Shown here: positions 43,834 to 55,682 of the stretch, one piece after another | Layout: each line of letters begins with the position of its first letter | How positions within the stretch are numbered: the stretch's first letter is position 1 | From: Hortaea werneckii | Lineage: Eukaryota; Ascomycota; Dothideomycetes; Mycosphaerellales; Teratosphaeriaceae | NCBI GenBank assembly: GCA_037044905.1 | Contig: JBAOKB010000185.1 | Coordinates: 310,001 to 374,000, forward strand | Direction of reading: 5' to 3' | DNA: 64,000 bases | The notes under the pieces: model-generated | Told to the model about the DNA's origin: nothing | Databases searched by the model: none | What the model saw: only the letters and a program-made list of their open reading frames with translations | Program-made: the position numbers and the translations under genes

Positions 43834-44553
43834 TTACTTGATAACACACATCAGAAAACCATCATACCCCTTCTCCCCAACCGTCTGCATCAGGCTACAA
43901 ACAAGTCTCTCATCCTTACCAGCAGCCTCCACCACCTTCCTCGAGCCCTGAACTCTTGGTTCAGCCTTGACAGCCTCAGGATCAATTAACTTCCCACCCC
44001 TACAGACATTATCAACCACGATAACAGCTCTCGCCTCGCACATCGGAATAGCCAGATTGAGGTAATTGAGATTGTTCTCCTTATCGGCATCGATGAACAC
44101 GAAGTTGAACTTGTCCCGCTTTCCCTCTCGAACCTCTTCGGCTAGGGTAGGGAGGACATCCATCCCGGAGCCGAGACGGACGTCGATCCGTTCGGACAGC
44201 TTCGCATGCGCATGCACATCCCTGGCGACTTGCGCATGGTGCGCGTCGACTTCGATGGTCGTGACGTGAGCCTGTGGAGAGCTGGTCGCGAGCAAGATGG
44301 AGCTGTAGCCTCCTAGCGTGCCGACTTCCAAGATGTTCTCCGCGTTGGCCGCCATGCATTGCATTTGGAGGAATCTGCCTTGTAAGAGGGAGACTTCGAT
44401 TGCTGGAAGGCCTTGCTTCGCGGATTGGTCGACTGCATATTGAAGGGCCTCTTGGTATGGGTCGTCGGCAGGGACTAAGGCAGAGATGGCGAAGTCATCT
44501 ACTGCAGCCCAGCGGGGATCGTGTTGCCCGTTGGAACCCTCACGAGATGGCAT
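43834..44553 (-). CDS. SAM-dependent O-methyltransferase (family 3, caffeoyl-CoA/catechol type)
   Basis: Transfers a methyl group from S-adenosylmethionine to a phenolic or similar hydroxyl, probably metal-dependent. With the start at 44553 it has 239 residues, the family norm; an in-frame ATG at 44718 would add 55 basic residues without conserved features. Blocks seen: WAAVDDFAISALVPADD, GLPAIEVSLLQGRFLQMQ, the SAM motif ILEVGTLGGYSSILLA, TTIEVDAHHAQVARDV, the FVFIDADKENNLNYLNL metal/SAM region, and VIVVDNVCRGGKL. No intron is needed. The substrate cannot be told; no pathway genes adjoin. Confidence 0.9.
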   Translation of the reverse strand: MPSREGSNGQHDPRWAAVDDFAISALVPADDPYQEALQYAVDQSAKQGLPAIEVSLLQGRFLQMQCMAANAENILEVGTLGGYSSILLATSSPQAHVTTIEVDAHHAQVARDVHAHAKLSERIDVRLGSGMDVLPTLAEEVREGKRDKFNFVFIDADKENNLNYLNLAIPMCEARAVIVVDNVCRGGKLIDPEAVKAEPRVQGSRKVVEAAGKDERLVCSLMQTVGEKGYDGFLMCVIK

Positions 44554-45330
44554 ATCAACGGCTTTAGGGACCTCTGTTGGTATTCGCTGGGATTTAACCC
44601 GTCGATGTGTTGCAACGTCCAAGCCAAGACTTTCCTTCGTGAGGTATCTGTTCGGGTTTCTCTTTGAGTGAACAAATCCTTTGGATCCTTTGGAGGCCCT
44701 ATCCCCATCCGAAAGCAAGGTTTCTGCTGTTAAATAGCTTGCATTCGCATGCTCGCATCACCAGCGACATCGGTCGCTTGCTGACATTCTGTAAATGCGA
44801 GCTGAGTTCGGCCGAGGGTGGCGTCCTCCTTCGTACGAGCCTGACCTACCTCCTTGCAAGCTGACCATTTGATACAGGTGGGCTGTGGCATGTGCGAGCC
44901 TCCAGTAGACAGAAGCAGTACCTCGAATCGCTCTTGGCAGGCTGGAGACTCTATCGGTTGCTGCCATTTCAGATTACTGCATCTCTACTGTAGAGTATTT
45001 TTGGCGATGGTTAGCATGTAGGAACCGGAAGCTTTCGGGGAGGGGCCCGGATCGTGGAGTGCCACGTGCATTGGACGTGTTGCGGGGTGGTTGCGGAGAT
45101 ATGACGTGAATGTTGCATTGCAGGTGGTCCTCGACTCCCAGCTCGGGTACAGGATCTTTTGCTACGGAGCTTGCCCACGTGAGCTTGAATGGTGTTTCAA
45201 CAGCGTGGAGAGGACTTGCAAACACAAAAGAACTTGGGTTGGACACACGACTACCTCTTCTTCCTCATTATTGCCAAGCAGTCAACCAACACACCCACTC
45301 CTTTGCCATCTGCAACAACCTTCGCCCGCC
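44554..45330. other. Divergent spacer, methyltransferase / small membrane protein
   Basis: About 780 bases between divergent start codons, holding both promoters. The 44554-44718 part is in frame with the methyltransferase and could be an N-terminal extension. Nothing else is recognised. Confidence 0.4.
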
Positions 45331-45948
45331 ATGTCATCAGACAGCATTGCCATGTTCCGCAAGTCCCTAGGACCGGACCTTGCCAAACTCGCCGATCAAC
45401 ACATGCAACACGAGTAAGGCCTCTCTTCCCCAAACAAACCAAACCCACACCAAAACGCCTGCCAAGCTGACACCGCAATCTCATCCCAGCCTCCGCCAAT
45501 CCGACCGCGACGCCCTCCAAACAGCCGCCTCGACCGTGTCAACCCACACCACAATCGGCAGCGCCATCGGCGTCGCCCTCGGCATCTTCCTCGCCTACCG
45601 CCTGCGCAGCAACCGCACCGCCATGTTCCGCACCTTCAAAGCCGCCGAACAACCCACCTCCGTCAAATTCGCCGGAGGCCGCGAAGAACCGATCCCAGAC
45701 CTGACTCCGCTGCTGAAACCCAGCACGCTGGGGATGTCGCGACGTACACGTTCCTAGGCGCGGGCGGGGTGTTTTTCGGTGGCGAGACGGGCCTGCTGAC
45801 GGGGAGTCTGCGGGCACGGCAGCAGATTAATGCTGATCGTGAGTCCAGGGAGCGGATCCAGAGTGCGTTCCGGAAGTTCCAGGCCGATGCGCTGAGGGCG
45901 GAGGCGGACCTGTTGGATCGCGGGCGGGAGAGCTCGTATGCTTTGTGA
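45331..45948 (+). CDS. Small two-TM conserved fungal protein of unknown function (one lost base)
   Basis: Exons 45331-45413 and 45490-45948 (76-nt GT-AG intron). The first part reads DSIAMFRKSLGPDLAKLAD, then a hydrophobic helix TTIGSAIGVALGIFLAYRL flanked by Arg. After DLTPLLKPSTLG the frame breaks. One missing G in GGGG (45730-45733) restores DVATYTFLGAGGVFFGGE, a second hydrophobic stretch, and a helical Arg/Glu-rich tail ending ESSYAL at 45948. The uncorrected frame stops at 45757 after MSRRTRS. The corrected length is 180 residues. It resembles uncharacterised conserved ascomycete proteins; a mitochondrial or ER membrane site is a guess. Confidence 0.68.
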
Positions 45949-46597
45949 GATGGTTGAGCTGCAAGGGCTTACGTACGGAAGAAATGGCACGCGGATGTGA
46001 GGTTGAACGAGTATTGGCGGGGCTAGGAGTATCCGGATTGCAACAGGTCACAGGCGTGTCGTAATCCAAGTAAAGTTGGAGATTATAATGTGTAAAACAG
46101 TCACAGGCCGAAATCGAAGAGAAACGATCGGGTTGAAAAGCAGCGATGACAAGCGGTCGAAACAATGCTCGACCGAGCGTCCATACCAGACAGCTCGTTT
46201 CTTCGAAACCAGCCAGGTATGCACGCAAAATGTGGGAGTCTCTGACTTAAAAAAGCTGTCCGCGGGACATTTGGGCAACGGAGAAAGCAGCAAGACCTAG
46301 TGTAATGGTGTAATTATTTGTGAAAGAGCGAGCGAATGTTTTGTATTTCATTACTACATGATCTCAAAACCAGTTTCAGCAAAAGCAACAAATAGGACCT
46401 ATCCACCCTAGGGTATAATGAGACCGCATCCCCTTAAAACGCCCCCTTAATCTTCCAAGCACATTCCCAATTGTGTCCTGCACTGACACAGCAATACATA
46501 AAATAATCCGTTTGCAATCCATTTCCGTCGTCCAAAAGACCATATAGCTCCAACGCTGATATACCTTCACAAAGAAAAAACCCTCATGTCAGACTTT
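45949..46597. other. Convergent spacer
   Basis: The two flanking genes end here. The stretch is AT-richer than its neighbours and presumably contains both 3' untranslated regions. Nothing else is supported. Confidence 0.4.
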
Positions 46598-48047
46598 TTA
46601 GTAAAAGTTACCCCTCGGCACAGCACAGAAGATGCCGACAAAGATGGCGCTCAGGATAAACGCGCCCAGGATGGACTGCAAGAAAATCGTATCCTGAATC
46701 TGGCGGAGCGCGGGTTCCTGGATCCAGATCTCGCGGTCGAAGATCTTGCGCACGAAGTTGCGCTTGCCGTAGCGCGCCACCCACGGCTCGTCCTCCCACG
46801 AATTGGACGCCTCGCTCGTGATGGAGGTGCGCGAGACGGTCTTCTCGTCCAGCACGTCCTCGGGCTCGTCGCTGAAGAGTTCCCACGGTCGCATGTGCCG
46901 GTGGTGCATCCCGTGCAGGACCACGCACATGCCTTTCCAGGCGGCGATCAGCGTCGAGATGCCGATGAACCAGCCGACGAAGGGGATCACGCGCCATGCT
47001 CGGCTGGCGGAGCTGAGGGTCAGGAGGAGGTCTGCGATCAGGCCGGCCAGGATGCCGAAGATACCGAGTCCGCGGGCGAAGATGACCCGTGAACGATTGC
47101 CGTTGCAGATTGTCCAGCGGATGAAGTTGGGGTGTGCTTGCTTGCGCAGGGAGTATTCGACGGTGGTTACCACCGAGCGGAAAGCGGTAGGGTGAGTGGT
47201 GGTTTGTAGGGCTTTCATGACGGTCGCGCGATCGCGTGCGGACAGGTTTAGCTCGCGCGGTGCGCCGTCAGCAATGTAGATCGCAATGATGCGTTCGATT
47301 TCGTCACGGTAAGGTTGAGTCGTGACTGCGAATGGTTAGTACAGGAGTTAGAATGCAACAATTGCAAGTGACTTACATGGCTTCCACTTCAATCCTGCAT
47401 CTTGATAGGCCTGGTCGGCCACGGACTCGTGCGTGCTGGCTCCAAAAGTGTGAGCGTGCGAAGAACCGTAATCCGACCTGTCTTCATGGGAAGGATTTCG
47501 ATGGAGTTCCGAACGGATCTCTTTCGACGACAGTCGTCTTTGGCGCATCCGCAAAATCGCTTCCCTTCAGCGCCGCAGCAACCTCGTGGTTCATCTTCTT
47601 GGGGCGCGATGGGGCATTTGCGGCGAACTCAGCTTCGGCTTGATCGCGTGTCCATTCGGGAGAGAGGACCTTTTCGCTGTCGGGAAGAGCATCCCATCGA
47701 GCTGTGTAGTCGCGGAACCAGAGGTAGAATTGGAAGGTTTTCGGCGGAATGCTCAATGTACTTGAGATAGTTCATAAAGTCGCGGGTGGTGCATGGCTTT
47801 AATTGGTCAGCACCGAAACAAGGTCAACAAAAGTAGCTGCAGTCGATTGAGTGCTTACCGGACAGACACCACCAGAGATGATGCGATCAAACGACAAAGC
47901 TTCTGGAATGCCATTGCTCATGCAAGAGCTGCAGGAGTCGATGGAGTCGTTGATGGATCTTTGCTTCTCATCGCCGCTCATAGAATCCCTTGAATCTCTT
48001 GAAGACGTAACATGCGAGGGTCGTCGATAACCCAGCGAGTAAACCAT
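46598..48047 (-). CDS. RAX1: RGS-domain membrane protein, RAX1-like (two one-base indels)
   Basis: In yeast Rax1 marks bud sites; filamentous relatives are RGS-domain membrane proteins. Exons 48047-47859, 47796-47377 and 47325-46598. The N-terminal RGS part reads LSFDRIISGGVCP, then PCTTRDFMNYLKYIEHSAEN and FQFYLWFRDYTARWD. Those last two blocks are joined by removing one C near 47736. A second extra C (47488-47490) joins SKSF to HEDRSDYGSSHAH. Exon 3 holds YRDEIERIIAIYI, hydrophobic helices (GIFGILAGLIADLLLTL, VIPFVGWFIGISTLIAAW, TIFLQSILGAFILSAIFVG) and the short tail GIFCAVPRGNFY. The corrected length is 444 residues and is divisible by three only with both corrections. The assignment to RAX1 itself, rather than another RGS/TM protein, is moderate. 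Confidence 0.78.
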
Positions 48048-50745
48048 GTTGGCGAATTTCGGCTCCTACTGCTATTGATGTTTCAAACGAGCGCACCAGA
48101 GTCGCAGAGGTTTATTGCAACACCTGTATCAATGTAGTGGTGAAGCTGCAGTCAATTTGCTGACAACTTTTGGATGTCAAGAGTAAGGAACGATGGAGGA
48201 ATAAACGTTGAAGCTGTTGCGGCTGCAAGGCTTAAACGTGCGACAAGACGGTTTGTAAAAGTGCGGTCGACGTCTGGGACGGCCTGGTTGGCGGTGGAGC
48301 AATGGTAAGGTAATTTGAGTTTCGGACGACTCCACTTCCAGGCTTCTGGCGTCGTCAGAACGGGCCAAAGGCACAGCCTGCACCGTGCACTTGGTCGGTG
48401 GCGTGCTTTGCGATAGCTGTATTTGGAGACGGCAATCAAAAGAAATGAAAGCGCGGCCGAGTTGTTGTATATTTCTCTGGCAACTTGCTCCCCTGCCCAT
48501 TCGAAAGGGTGGCAGGCTGAAATGGCGGGCTGAGTATTACGAAGATGCGCAGGTATGATATCAACGGTTTTCCAGCTACATTCACTTGGCAGTGTGATAT
48601 TCCTGTAGCCCGCTGCATGCGCTGCCCAAACTTTCTATGGCGTGCTGATACTTATGGGATACTTCCTGTGGATAGCATTCAGCAGGAGCTTGGTCCTGTG
48701 GGCAAGGGTGCAAAGGTCAAGGACCCTGCCAACACCGGGTCGAGGAGGGGTTGCCGAGCATATGAGCGTGGCGAGCTGAGCTACTCGCCCTCCTCACCCT
48801 CCTTACGAAGGAGCAGCTCGCATGCCGAGCATGCTTGCTGTACCTATCTCGGCATTCGGAGTGGCGTCCTGCTGGCGTTACTTCGTAGTTTGGGAAAAGG
48901 CGTACCGATCGGTTCCTTTGCTGGCTTTGATCGGCTGGGCTGACTCTAAAATATCCGTGCGGCATCCAGGAAAGCAGAAGAGGCTGCCCTATGGCTCAGC
49001 AGCAACCAGAGGGCATAGCCAAGCTTCCCGTGGCGGACGGGGAGCAGAGCGAATGACGTCCCCTTGTGTCCAGTCCACAGAGGCCGTTTTCCAAATCAAC
49101 ATGCCTGAACCTTGCCTGTCGCGTGTATTGAAACAATACAGTTTCGCTAGACAAACTTACGTCCGTCCAGGCTTTTGACCCGTCCTTGTCAATCCAGATC
49201 GGCCCAATCCTAAGGGAGACTGGAATAATGCACTTATCACTGCTTCTATGCCTTCTTCCTCAGCCGGTCATATGAGCGTGAAGCAGTGTAGCATGCTCAA
49301 AATGTAAAGCATATTGCCCTAAATGTTGCGGTACGCCGCAAGAGAAACTCGCAGAGCTGTCGCTGAAACAGGTGCAAACACTTGATTTGGAAAACCCTCG
49401 CTTACCCATGCGGCCAACCGCTGCCTCGGCTGCCTAATGAGATCTGGGATCGACGCCTCCACTGTCTGTGCTTTGGCGTCCCGGAAAACTGGCGCGCGCG
49501 CGTCGTCCCATTCCATCGAAAGTGGTTTATTGGTAACAACCCTACACGTCGCACGGCATATCACGCATCCGTCTTCAATAAGGCACATCCTGACTTTTTC
49601 ACGGGGAATATGTATTGTATACAAAACGAAGCTTCCGCATGTATCATTCAAGGTCACGTTTCATGTGCCAATCCGGCGAATAAGGACCAAAGCATACTTG
49701 CCGCCTCTTATTAACAAGCGGAAGCAAGCGGAAAACCACATCCTGGCATCAATGTACAAGGTACAAGCAACATCAATTATTTGCTTCCAGGGGTTGCTAG
49801 CCATGCTCCTCGAACAGCCATCTTTGACAGCCATTTGTGCGGGTCGCGGAAGATAAGGGCCGCTGCCAATCATCAGTGCGCGCTCATCCAAGGCCAGGTA
49901 GACCTGCAGACGCCTCGCAGCCACCTTTGCTGTGTACATGGCTGACAGGGCATGGGTCTGTCGTCTTGGCCGTGACGAACACGTTGTCTCGCTGTATTTT
50001 GGCGATTGTTGATGCAGTGCGTGGCGTAGGCATAACGGCCAAGTACGAGCTTCTACTGAAATCTTTACAATGCCTTGAGGGACATTCCCGGCCTTCTCCT
50101 TGCTCTACTCAAGGTTGCAAGCACAAACAGGGAACTCTGTCTTGTCTGGACGCAGAGGATGACCGGGGTTCTCCATAGTGCTCATTTTAGCTGTGGACAT
50201 CCATTTCACATATTGATACCTGTGCAAGTGTTCAGGCAGTTCATTCAACACTACTAGAAAGCCATTCGAGGAAGTCCTGCCGGCATCATGTCGACCTGCA
50301 TGAGGTTTTCGCATTTCCATATGATACTGTGCCTTGATGTCTCAGATGATCTTGGAAGCACGGAGAATACTTTGCCAATAGCACCCACAGTAGTACCGCC
50401 GGAGAGTTTGAAGACCGTAGGGTCTAGCGCAGCGCTGCAGTATTGCCGCATTCATTGGTGAGTTCACTTCTGCATGCCTTCCATTTCAAGCCGACATGAA
50501 GGCAGCCTTGATACTGTAACATGATTAAACTGCTATGGGAAATGAACATACCATCTGAGGATGTGGGGCCTGATAAGACCCCGCAATCCACACCTGGCGT
50601 CCGGACGCATGCGAGTGTACAGCCTGTATCCATAGCTCCATCAATTGTTTACAATACATCCATTTTGAAGACATACAGTCTAACTAGTCTGTAGCATACA
50701 ACACAATCTTCATAGCTTATAAAGACTCAGCATCCAAATCCCACT
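48048..50745. other. Long intergenic region without a supported gene
   Basis: 2.7 kb with no recognisable motif on either strand. Minus frames at 49319-49939 have varied composition but match nothing. A (GC)n patch lies near 49492-49501. The final ~100 bases are the probable promoter and leader of the formamidase. Confidence 0.4.
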
Positions 50746-51749
50746 ATGTCTGGCTCCGGACTGGGTGGCCTGAACAAGTCATCAGATAACTCCATTATCA
50801 TCGGTCTGTGTCAATCACAACTACTGGATGTTCAGACGTCAGCACAACTCCACCAAGCTACCAATCATGTCTGCAGCCTGGTGGCGAAGGCCCGTAGAGG
50901 CTATCCTCTCATGGACATGATAGTCTTCCCGGAGTACTGTGTGCATGGCCTCAGCATGTCAACAGACGATTCCATCATGTGCACCATGGACGGTCCAGAA
51001 GTCGCAGCCGTTAAAACGGCATGCCGAGACAAAAATCTGGGGGTGTTTCAGCATCATGGAGAAGAATGAACTGGGTTTGCCTTGGAACACAGGCATTGTC
51101 ATCGACTCCCACGGCGAGCTAGTGAACTACTACCGGAAATGCACCCTTGGGTGCCTGTAGAGCCCTGGTATCCCGGAAATCGCGGTGTGCCTACATTCAC
51201 TGGTCCAGGCGGGGTCAAAATGGCACATATCATTTGCCACGACGGACAATTCCCTGAGATGGCGCGAGAGTGCGCGTACAAAGGGGCCGAGGTGATGCTC
51301 AGGACTGCTGGCTACACCTCGCCGATCAAAGGGAGCTGGGAGATCACGAACCGCTCCAACGCCTTCTGCAACCTGATGTGGACGTGTTCGGTTGCGCTGG
51401 CGGGCAGCGACGGGACGTTCAACAGTATGGGCGAAGCCATGTTCTGTAATCCCGAGGGTGAGATTGTTAGGCATTCGAACAATGCCAACGTGGACGAGAT
51501 CTACTGCTGTGAGATCCGGAAAGGTGATGCTTTGGAGAAGCGCAGAACTGGGGCGTGGAGAACAATCTGTATCAGTTCGGTCACCGTGGGTATGCTGCAG
51601 TCAGTGGTGGTGCACAGGACTGTCCTTATACATATATGCAGGATCTTGTGAAGGGGAAGTATCGGCAGAGCGGCGAAGAAGATGTGAAAGTGACGGATGG
51701 GACGGGATGTGGCATACCAGCGCCTACCACTAAGTACACATTGAATTGA
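50746..51749 (+). CDS. Formamidase / aliphatic amidase (nitrilase superfamily), three one-base indels
   Basis: Hydrolyses formamide or short amides to acid and ammonia. The catalytic Glu (MIVFPEYCVHG), Lys (YYRKMHPW) and Cys (HIICHDGQFPEMARE) of the nitrilase fold are all present, with GWTSPIKG-like and ENNLYQFGHRGY blocks of formamidases. The frame breaks three times: one extra A in AAAAA (51031-51035), one missing A at 51137-51139 before MHPW, and one missing A at 51546-51547 before NWGVENN. With all three corrected the single-exon gene encodes 334 residues, the family length. A recent pseudogene is possible, but the intact motifs and homopolymer positions favour base-calling errors. Confidence 0.85.
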
Positions 51750-52152
51750 ATGGAGCCAATTGAAAGAGTTGGATCTGATATCTGATTGACAATCACAATG
51801 TCGTTCGGTAGCGTACGAGGGAGGTAGCAGGGGCCAATTTTTCAGATCTCGTATGCAGGTACATAAATAAGTAGGCAGTGCAGCTGGATTTAGTGACAGC
51901 ATCTGCACCGTAGACTGCAGCACCTTGATTCACAACCCCCTTCAAACAGGACAGGGACCGTATGTAGTCCCCTCAGCTAGGTCGTTATCTTTCTTTCCAC
52001 TACTCTGTTTCGTAATCTTGTTCCACACCAATTGACTTTCCAGAGCTAAGAAAACACGTCGTCCTGCTGTGCTCAGCTCCGTTCGCGCATTGGAGCAATA
52101 TCGCGTCTACGCACCAGTACCTTCGCTCTTCGCGTAACAGTCCTTCAGCAAC
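51750..52152. other. Spacer, promoter side of GNA1
   Basis: About 400 bases between tandem plus-strand genes. No further gene is visible. Confidence 0.4.
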
Positions 52153-52751
52153 ATGGCAGCTACAAACGGCACAGTTCAATCCGACTTCCTCTTCTCGCCC
52201 GATCTCATCTCGCCCACCGTCGCATCTGCCCTCCCTGAAGGCTACACCGTCCGACCACTCCAGCGCGCAGACTTTGGCCTAGGCTTCCTCGACGTCCTCC
52301 GTGTCCTGACCCATGTCGGAGAAGTGACACAACAAGAGTTTGAGGAGCGGTTCGACCAGATGAAGGCTGGTGCTGGTGGTTATCATGTGCTTGTGATTCT
52401 GGATGGGGATGCCAAGATTGTCGGGACGGGCGCATTGATTGTGGAAAGGAAATTGTACGTTTACCTGAAGAGAGAGGCATACTAGAAGCTATGCGGACAG
52501 AACTAACCGGTCTGTAATGCAGTATTCATCATCTCGGCCTCGTTGGGCACATTGAAGACATTGCTGTCGCGAAGGACCAGCAAGGCAAGAAGCTAGGGCT
52601 GCGGATTATTCAGGCATTGGACTACGTGGCGGAGAAGACTGGATGTTACAAGACGATCCTAGACTGCTCAGAGGCGAACGAGGGGTTCTACGTCAAGTGC
52701 GGATTCAAGAGGGCAGGATTGGAAATGGCGCACTACTACGGGCAGGTATAG
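52153..52751 (+). CDS. GNA1: Glucosamine-6-phosphate N-acetyltransferase
   Basis: Makes GlcNAc-6-phosphate from glucosamine-6-phosphate and acetyl-CoA on the way to UDP-GlcNAc, the donor for chitin and glycosylation. Exons 52153-52454 and 52523-52751 (68-nt GT-AG intron) give 176 residues, close to the usual length. GNAT blocks: LPEGYTVRPLQRADFGLGFL, LTHVGEVTQQEFEERF, VGTGALIVERKFIHHLGLVG, HIEDIAVAKDQQGKKLG (acetyl-CoA loop), YKTILDCSEANEGFYVKCGF and the C-terminal MAHYY. The protein is clean, with no frame break. Confidence 0.96.
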
Positions 52752-53270
52752 TAGCCAGACGAAGTAGGAGAAGGACATCAAACAGCAATTGAGGCAGGCT
52801 ACTGCGGCGTGCCAAAGGCATGTATACAGTGGCCAGGGTTCTGGCCAATGGAAATGAGGTAGCGCAGGCAGGACCTGTTCGCTACGCCGAAAGGCGAGCA
52901 CCTGCAGCGATCTAAAAGTCTGGAGAGCTTGTGAGGTGGATTAGACGGTCGCGAAACCATCAGTCGCACATTAGATAGCTATAGATACCCATCAATATCA
53001 GCATTGATTTGCGTGACTTTTTCACCTCGCTTTCACGTGTGACTCAGCGTAAATTGGGTTACGAGCCAAGTCATGGAAAACGCCATGTCAGTCTAAGTGC
53101 GTACCTAGGTAATAACAGATAATAGAAGTGTCTTAGGCTTGGTGTCCGAGCCCAATGGCGGTATGCTAGAAGTTTAAGAGTGTAGAAAGCCTAGTATTGT
53201 GTTGATGAAAACTTCGCCAGTCCCACCGAGATCCTGCAGCTTCCTCAGCGAATGACGCGGACCTGGAAAT
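52752..53270. other. Spacer between GNA1 and TRM44
   Basis: No gene is supported. A GTACCTAGGTAA palindrome lies at 53101-53112. Confidence 0.4.
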
Positions 53271-55226
53271 ATGTTTGGTGACCACAAAGAATACAACGGA
53301 AGCATGTGCACAAGCGAACAGCCGTGTGGCAAGGATGAGGCTCTTCAAGGTCCAGCGCCCGGCACCAAATTCAGTCCTACATACAAAGATCACCAGTCCG
53401 CCTCACTGCTGCCAGATGAGATATGGATGACAATACTGGAATCAGGATGCACTTTCCCACCGGAGATCTTCGAGAGAGTGATGTTGAACCTCATCAAGAA
53501 CCCAAATGTCACATCCTCACATCTCTTCCGGGCGGACGTCTACTATGATAGTGGACCTGATCGACCTAAATACTTCGATTCCGGTGGACTCGGCGAGAAA
53601 GGCTGGACGAGACACCTGAAACCACAGTATCGCCCTCGTGCACCTGGACCGGAGTGGAAGGAGAAGGGGTACGAAGTGATCAGGACTATCGTCAGAGAGA
53701 TGATACCTCGAAACCCACAACTGGACCGGCCATTGGTACAGACATGTCATTTCCTGCAGAGTGTGGAAGAGGACGAAGAGATCAATGTAGTCCTGTATGT
53801 CCCGCACGTTGATAACATGGCGGATATGCCATTCTATCACCCTACAGTCTCACAACTTGCCTTCATCTATACATGGCGCTACGTTTCGCCACAGGCAAAT
53901 GAATTGGCTCAAGGCTCAATAGCCATCGCATATCGCTTGTTTGATGGCCAAGATATGAACAAGAAGCTAGAACGGACGGCCTTGAGGTTAGGAGAGACGA
54001 TCCACAAGCATGGCCAAGGCCAGCTGGCGGGATATGAGAAACGAGTCCATCTGGACCAAATCATACCCCAGAAAAGATATCAGGATACCTATACCAGACT
54101 CAAGGCAAAGTACGGACGTCAGCTGAGTGAGAAATGGGTCGAAGTAACGGACCCTGGGAAGCATGTCTTCGAGGATATAGGCATCGCCGCCTTCTTGATA
54201 GAGCTGTGGAAAGACATGTACAGCGATCTACCCAGAGATGATGACCACGAATCCAAAGTCGCAGAAGAAGCCGCCACAGGTTCCTCTGATACGATTACAT
54301 CGGAGCAAAGGCAAGACGAAGAGCAGCGGAAAGAAAAGCCATCCTTTCCAGGCTTTGTAGACATTGGCTGCGGCAACGGCATACTCGTCTACATCCTGCT
54401 CGCCGAAGGCTATCGCGGCTGGGGCTTCGACGCCCGCCAACGCAAGACCTGGACGATCTTCCAACCGCACATCCAAGCGCGTCTCCAGCAAAGACTCCTT
54501 GTGCCGGAACTCCTCCACCCGCCCACACAAGAAACCCCGGAAATCTACCACAGTGGCGTCTTCGAGCCCGGGACATTCATCGTATCGAACCACGCCGACG
54601 AGCTGACACCCTGGACGCCCCTCCTCGCGCACCTGAACCAGAGCGCCTTCATCGCGATCCCGTGCTGCTCGCATGACCTCAGCGGCTCGCGCTTCCGCGC
54701 TCCCGCCGTGACCAAAACCGCCAAACAACACCAAATAGCCTCTGAAACCCGCCTGCCCCAGCAAGAAGAAAACTCCGCCACCACCACCACCATCACTACT
54801 ACCACCGACAACAATGCTCCACCCAACGAAAAGGAAACCTCCAGTAAAGACCAGCAAAGTAACCCAAAAGCAGCAGAAACCGGAAGCCTGAAGAAACCCC
54901 CGGCCAGAAATCCATGCCGTCGGCCTACGCAACGCTGTGTTCCTACATCTGCAGTTTGAGCGAGGAAGTCGGATACATGCCCGAGAAAGAAGTCCTGCGG
55001 ATCCCGAGCACCCGGAACAGAGTATCATCGGGCGAAGACGTCAATCGGGAGGAGAAGGCGTGCGCCGTGATACCGACGGAGAGGGGACAGCGCGGGGAAG
55101 AGGGTGAGGGAGGAGGAGGTGGTCGGGGTGGTGGAGCGGGAGTTGGGGATGAGTGTGCAGACGGTAGGAGGCGAGTGGATTGCGCGGGCGGAGAAGTTGG
55201 CGCGGAAGCCGGGGAGTGGGCATTAA
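53271..55226 (+). CDS. TRM44: tRNA (uracil-O2-)-methyltransferase TRM44 (three lost bases near the 3' end)
   Basis: Adds the 2'-O-methyl group to U44 of tRNA-Ser. A single exon with blocks YKDHQSASLLPDEIWM, PLVQTCHFLQSVEEDEEINV, VSQLAFIYTW, EKWVEVTDPGKHVFEDIGIA and the SAM-binding FVDIGCGNGILVYILLAEGY. Then GTFIVSNHADELTPWTPLLA and AIPCCSHDLSG follow. After a Ser/Thr-rich insert the frame breaks at AAACCCC (54894-54900); a restored base gives SMPSAYATLCSYICSLSEEV and EKEVLRIPSTRN. Two more missing bases (55019-55021 and 55094-55097) lead to GRRRQSGG and the end VERELGMSVQTVGGEW to TAA at 55224-55226. The corrected length is 652 residues. Codons change from C-ending to G-ending around 55000. 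Confidence 0.88.
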
Positions 55227-55682
55227 GGCGGATGGAAGGACGGAGGGGTTGGGGGATGGAAGACGGAAGAGGATTTTGGATAGTTGGGGTTCAGAATCAA
55301 GTGATGTCAATCTGTTACTTATCCAACCGCAGCGGCATCGCTGATCACGCATCTGTAATCCCATATTCGAATGAACTCCCCGCTGTGTCCCCCAATCGCC
55401 ATAATCCATAGGTCGAGATCCATAGAAATTTGCCACCCAACTCCCCGCCATCATGTAGCGTCCCGTCCGACGCTCATGGCATATGATCGTCAAGCATCGT
55501 CGCACCACCTTCCATCCTCCCTCGCAGTCATAGGCAGCGGCCCAGCAGGTCCAGTTGGGCGTGAAGCCGCCGTCGAACGCGCACTCGAAGCAGTACCATC
55601 GTCCCATCGCGGCCGCCACGCTCGCCGCAGTCGTGCTGCATGTGCTCGGGATGCCAAAGCCTGAAGCGACAGATCCAGATGC
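55227..55682. other. Convergent spacer
   Basis: Lies between the TRM44 stop and the stop of the minus-strand neighbour. Nothing recognisable. Confidence 0.4.

Noticed and set aside
43834..44718. Start of the O-methyltransferase at 44718
   Set aside because: The extra 55 residues are basic and unconserved, while the start at 44553 gives the usual family N-terminus.
49319..49939. Minus-strand open frames upstream of the formamidase
   Set aside because: No motif, no splice continuity, and no family resemblance.
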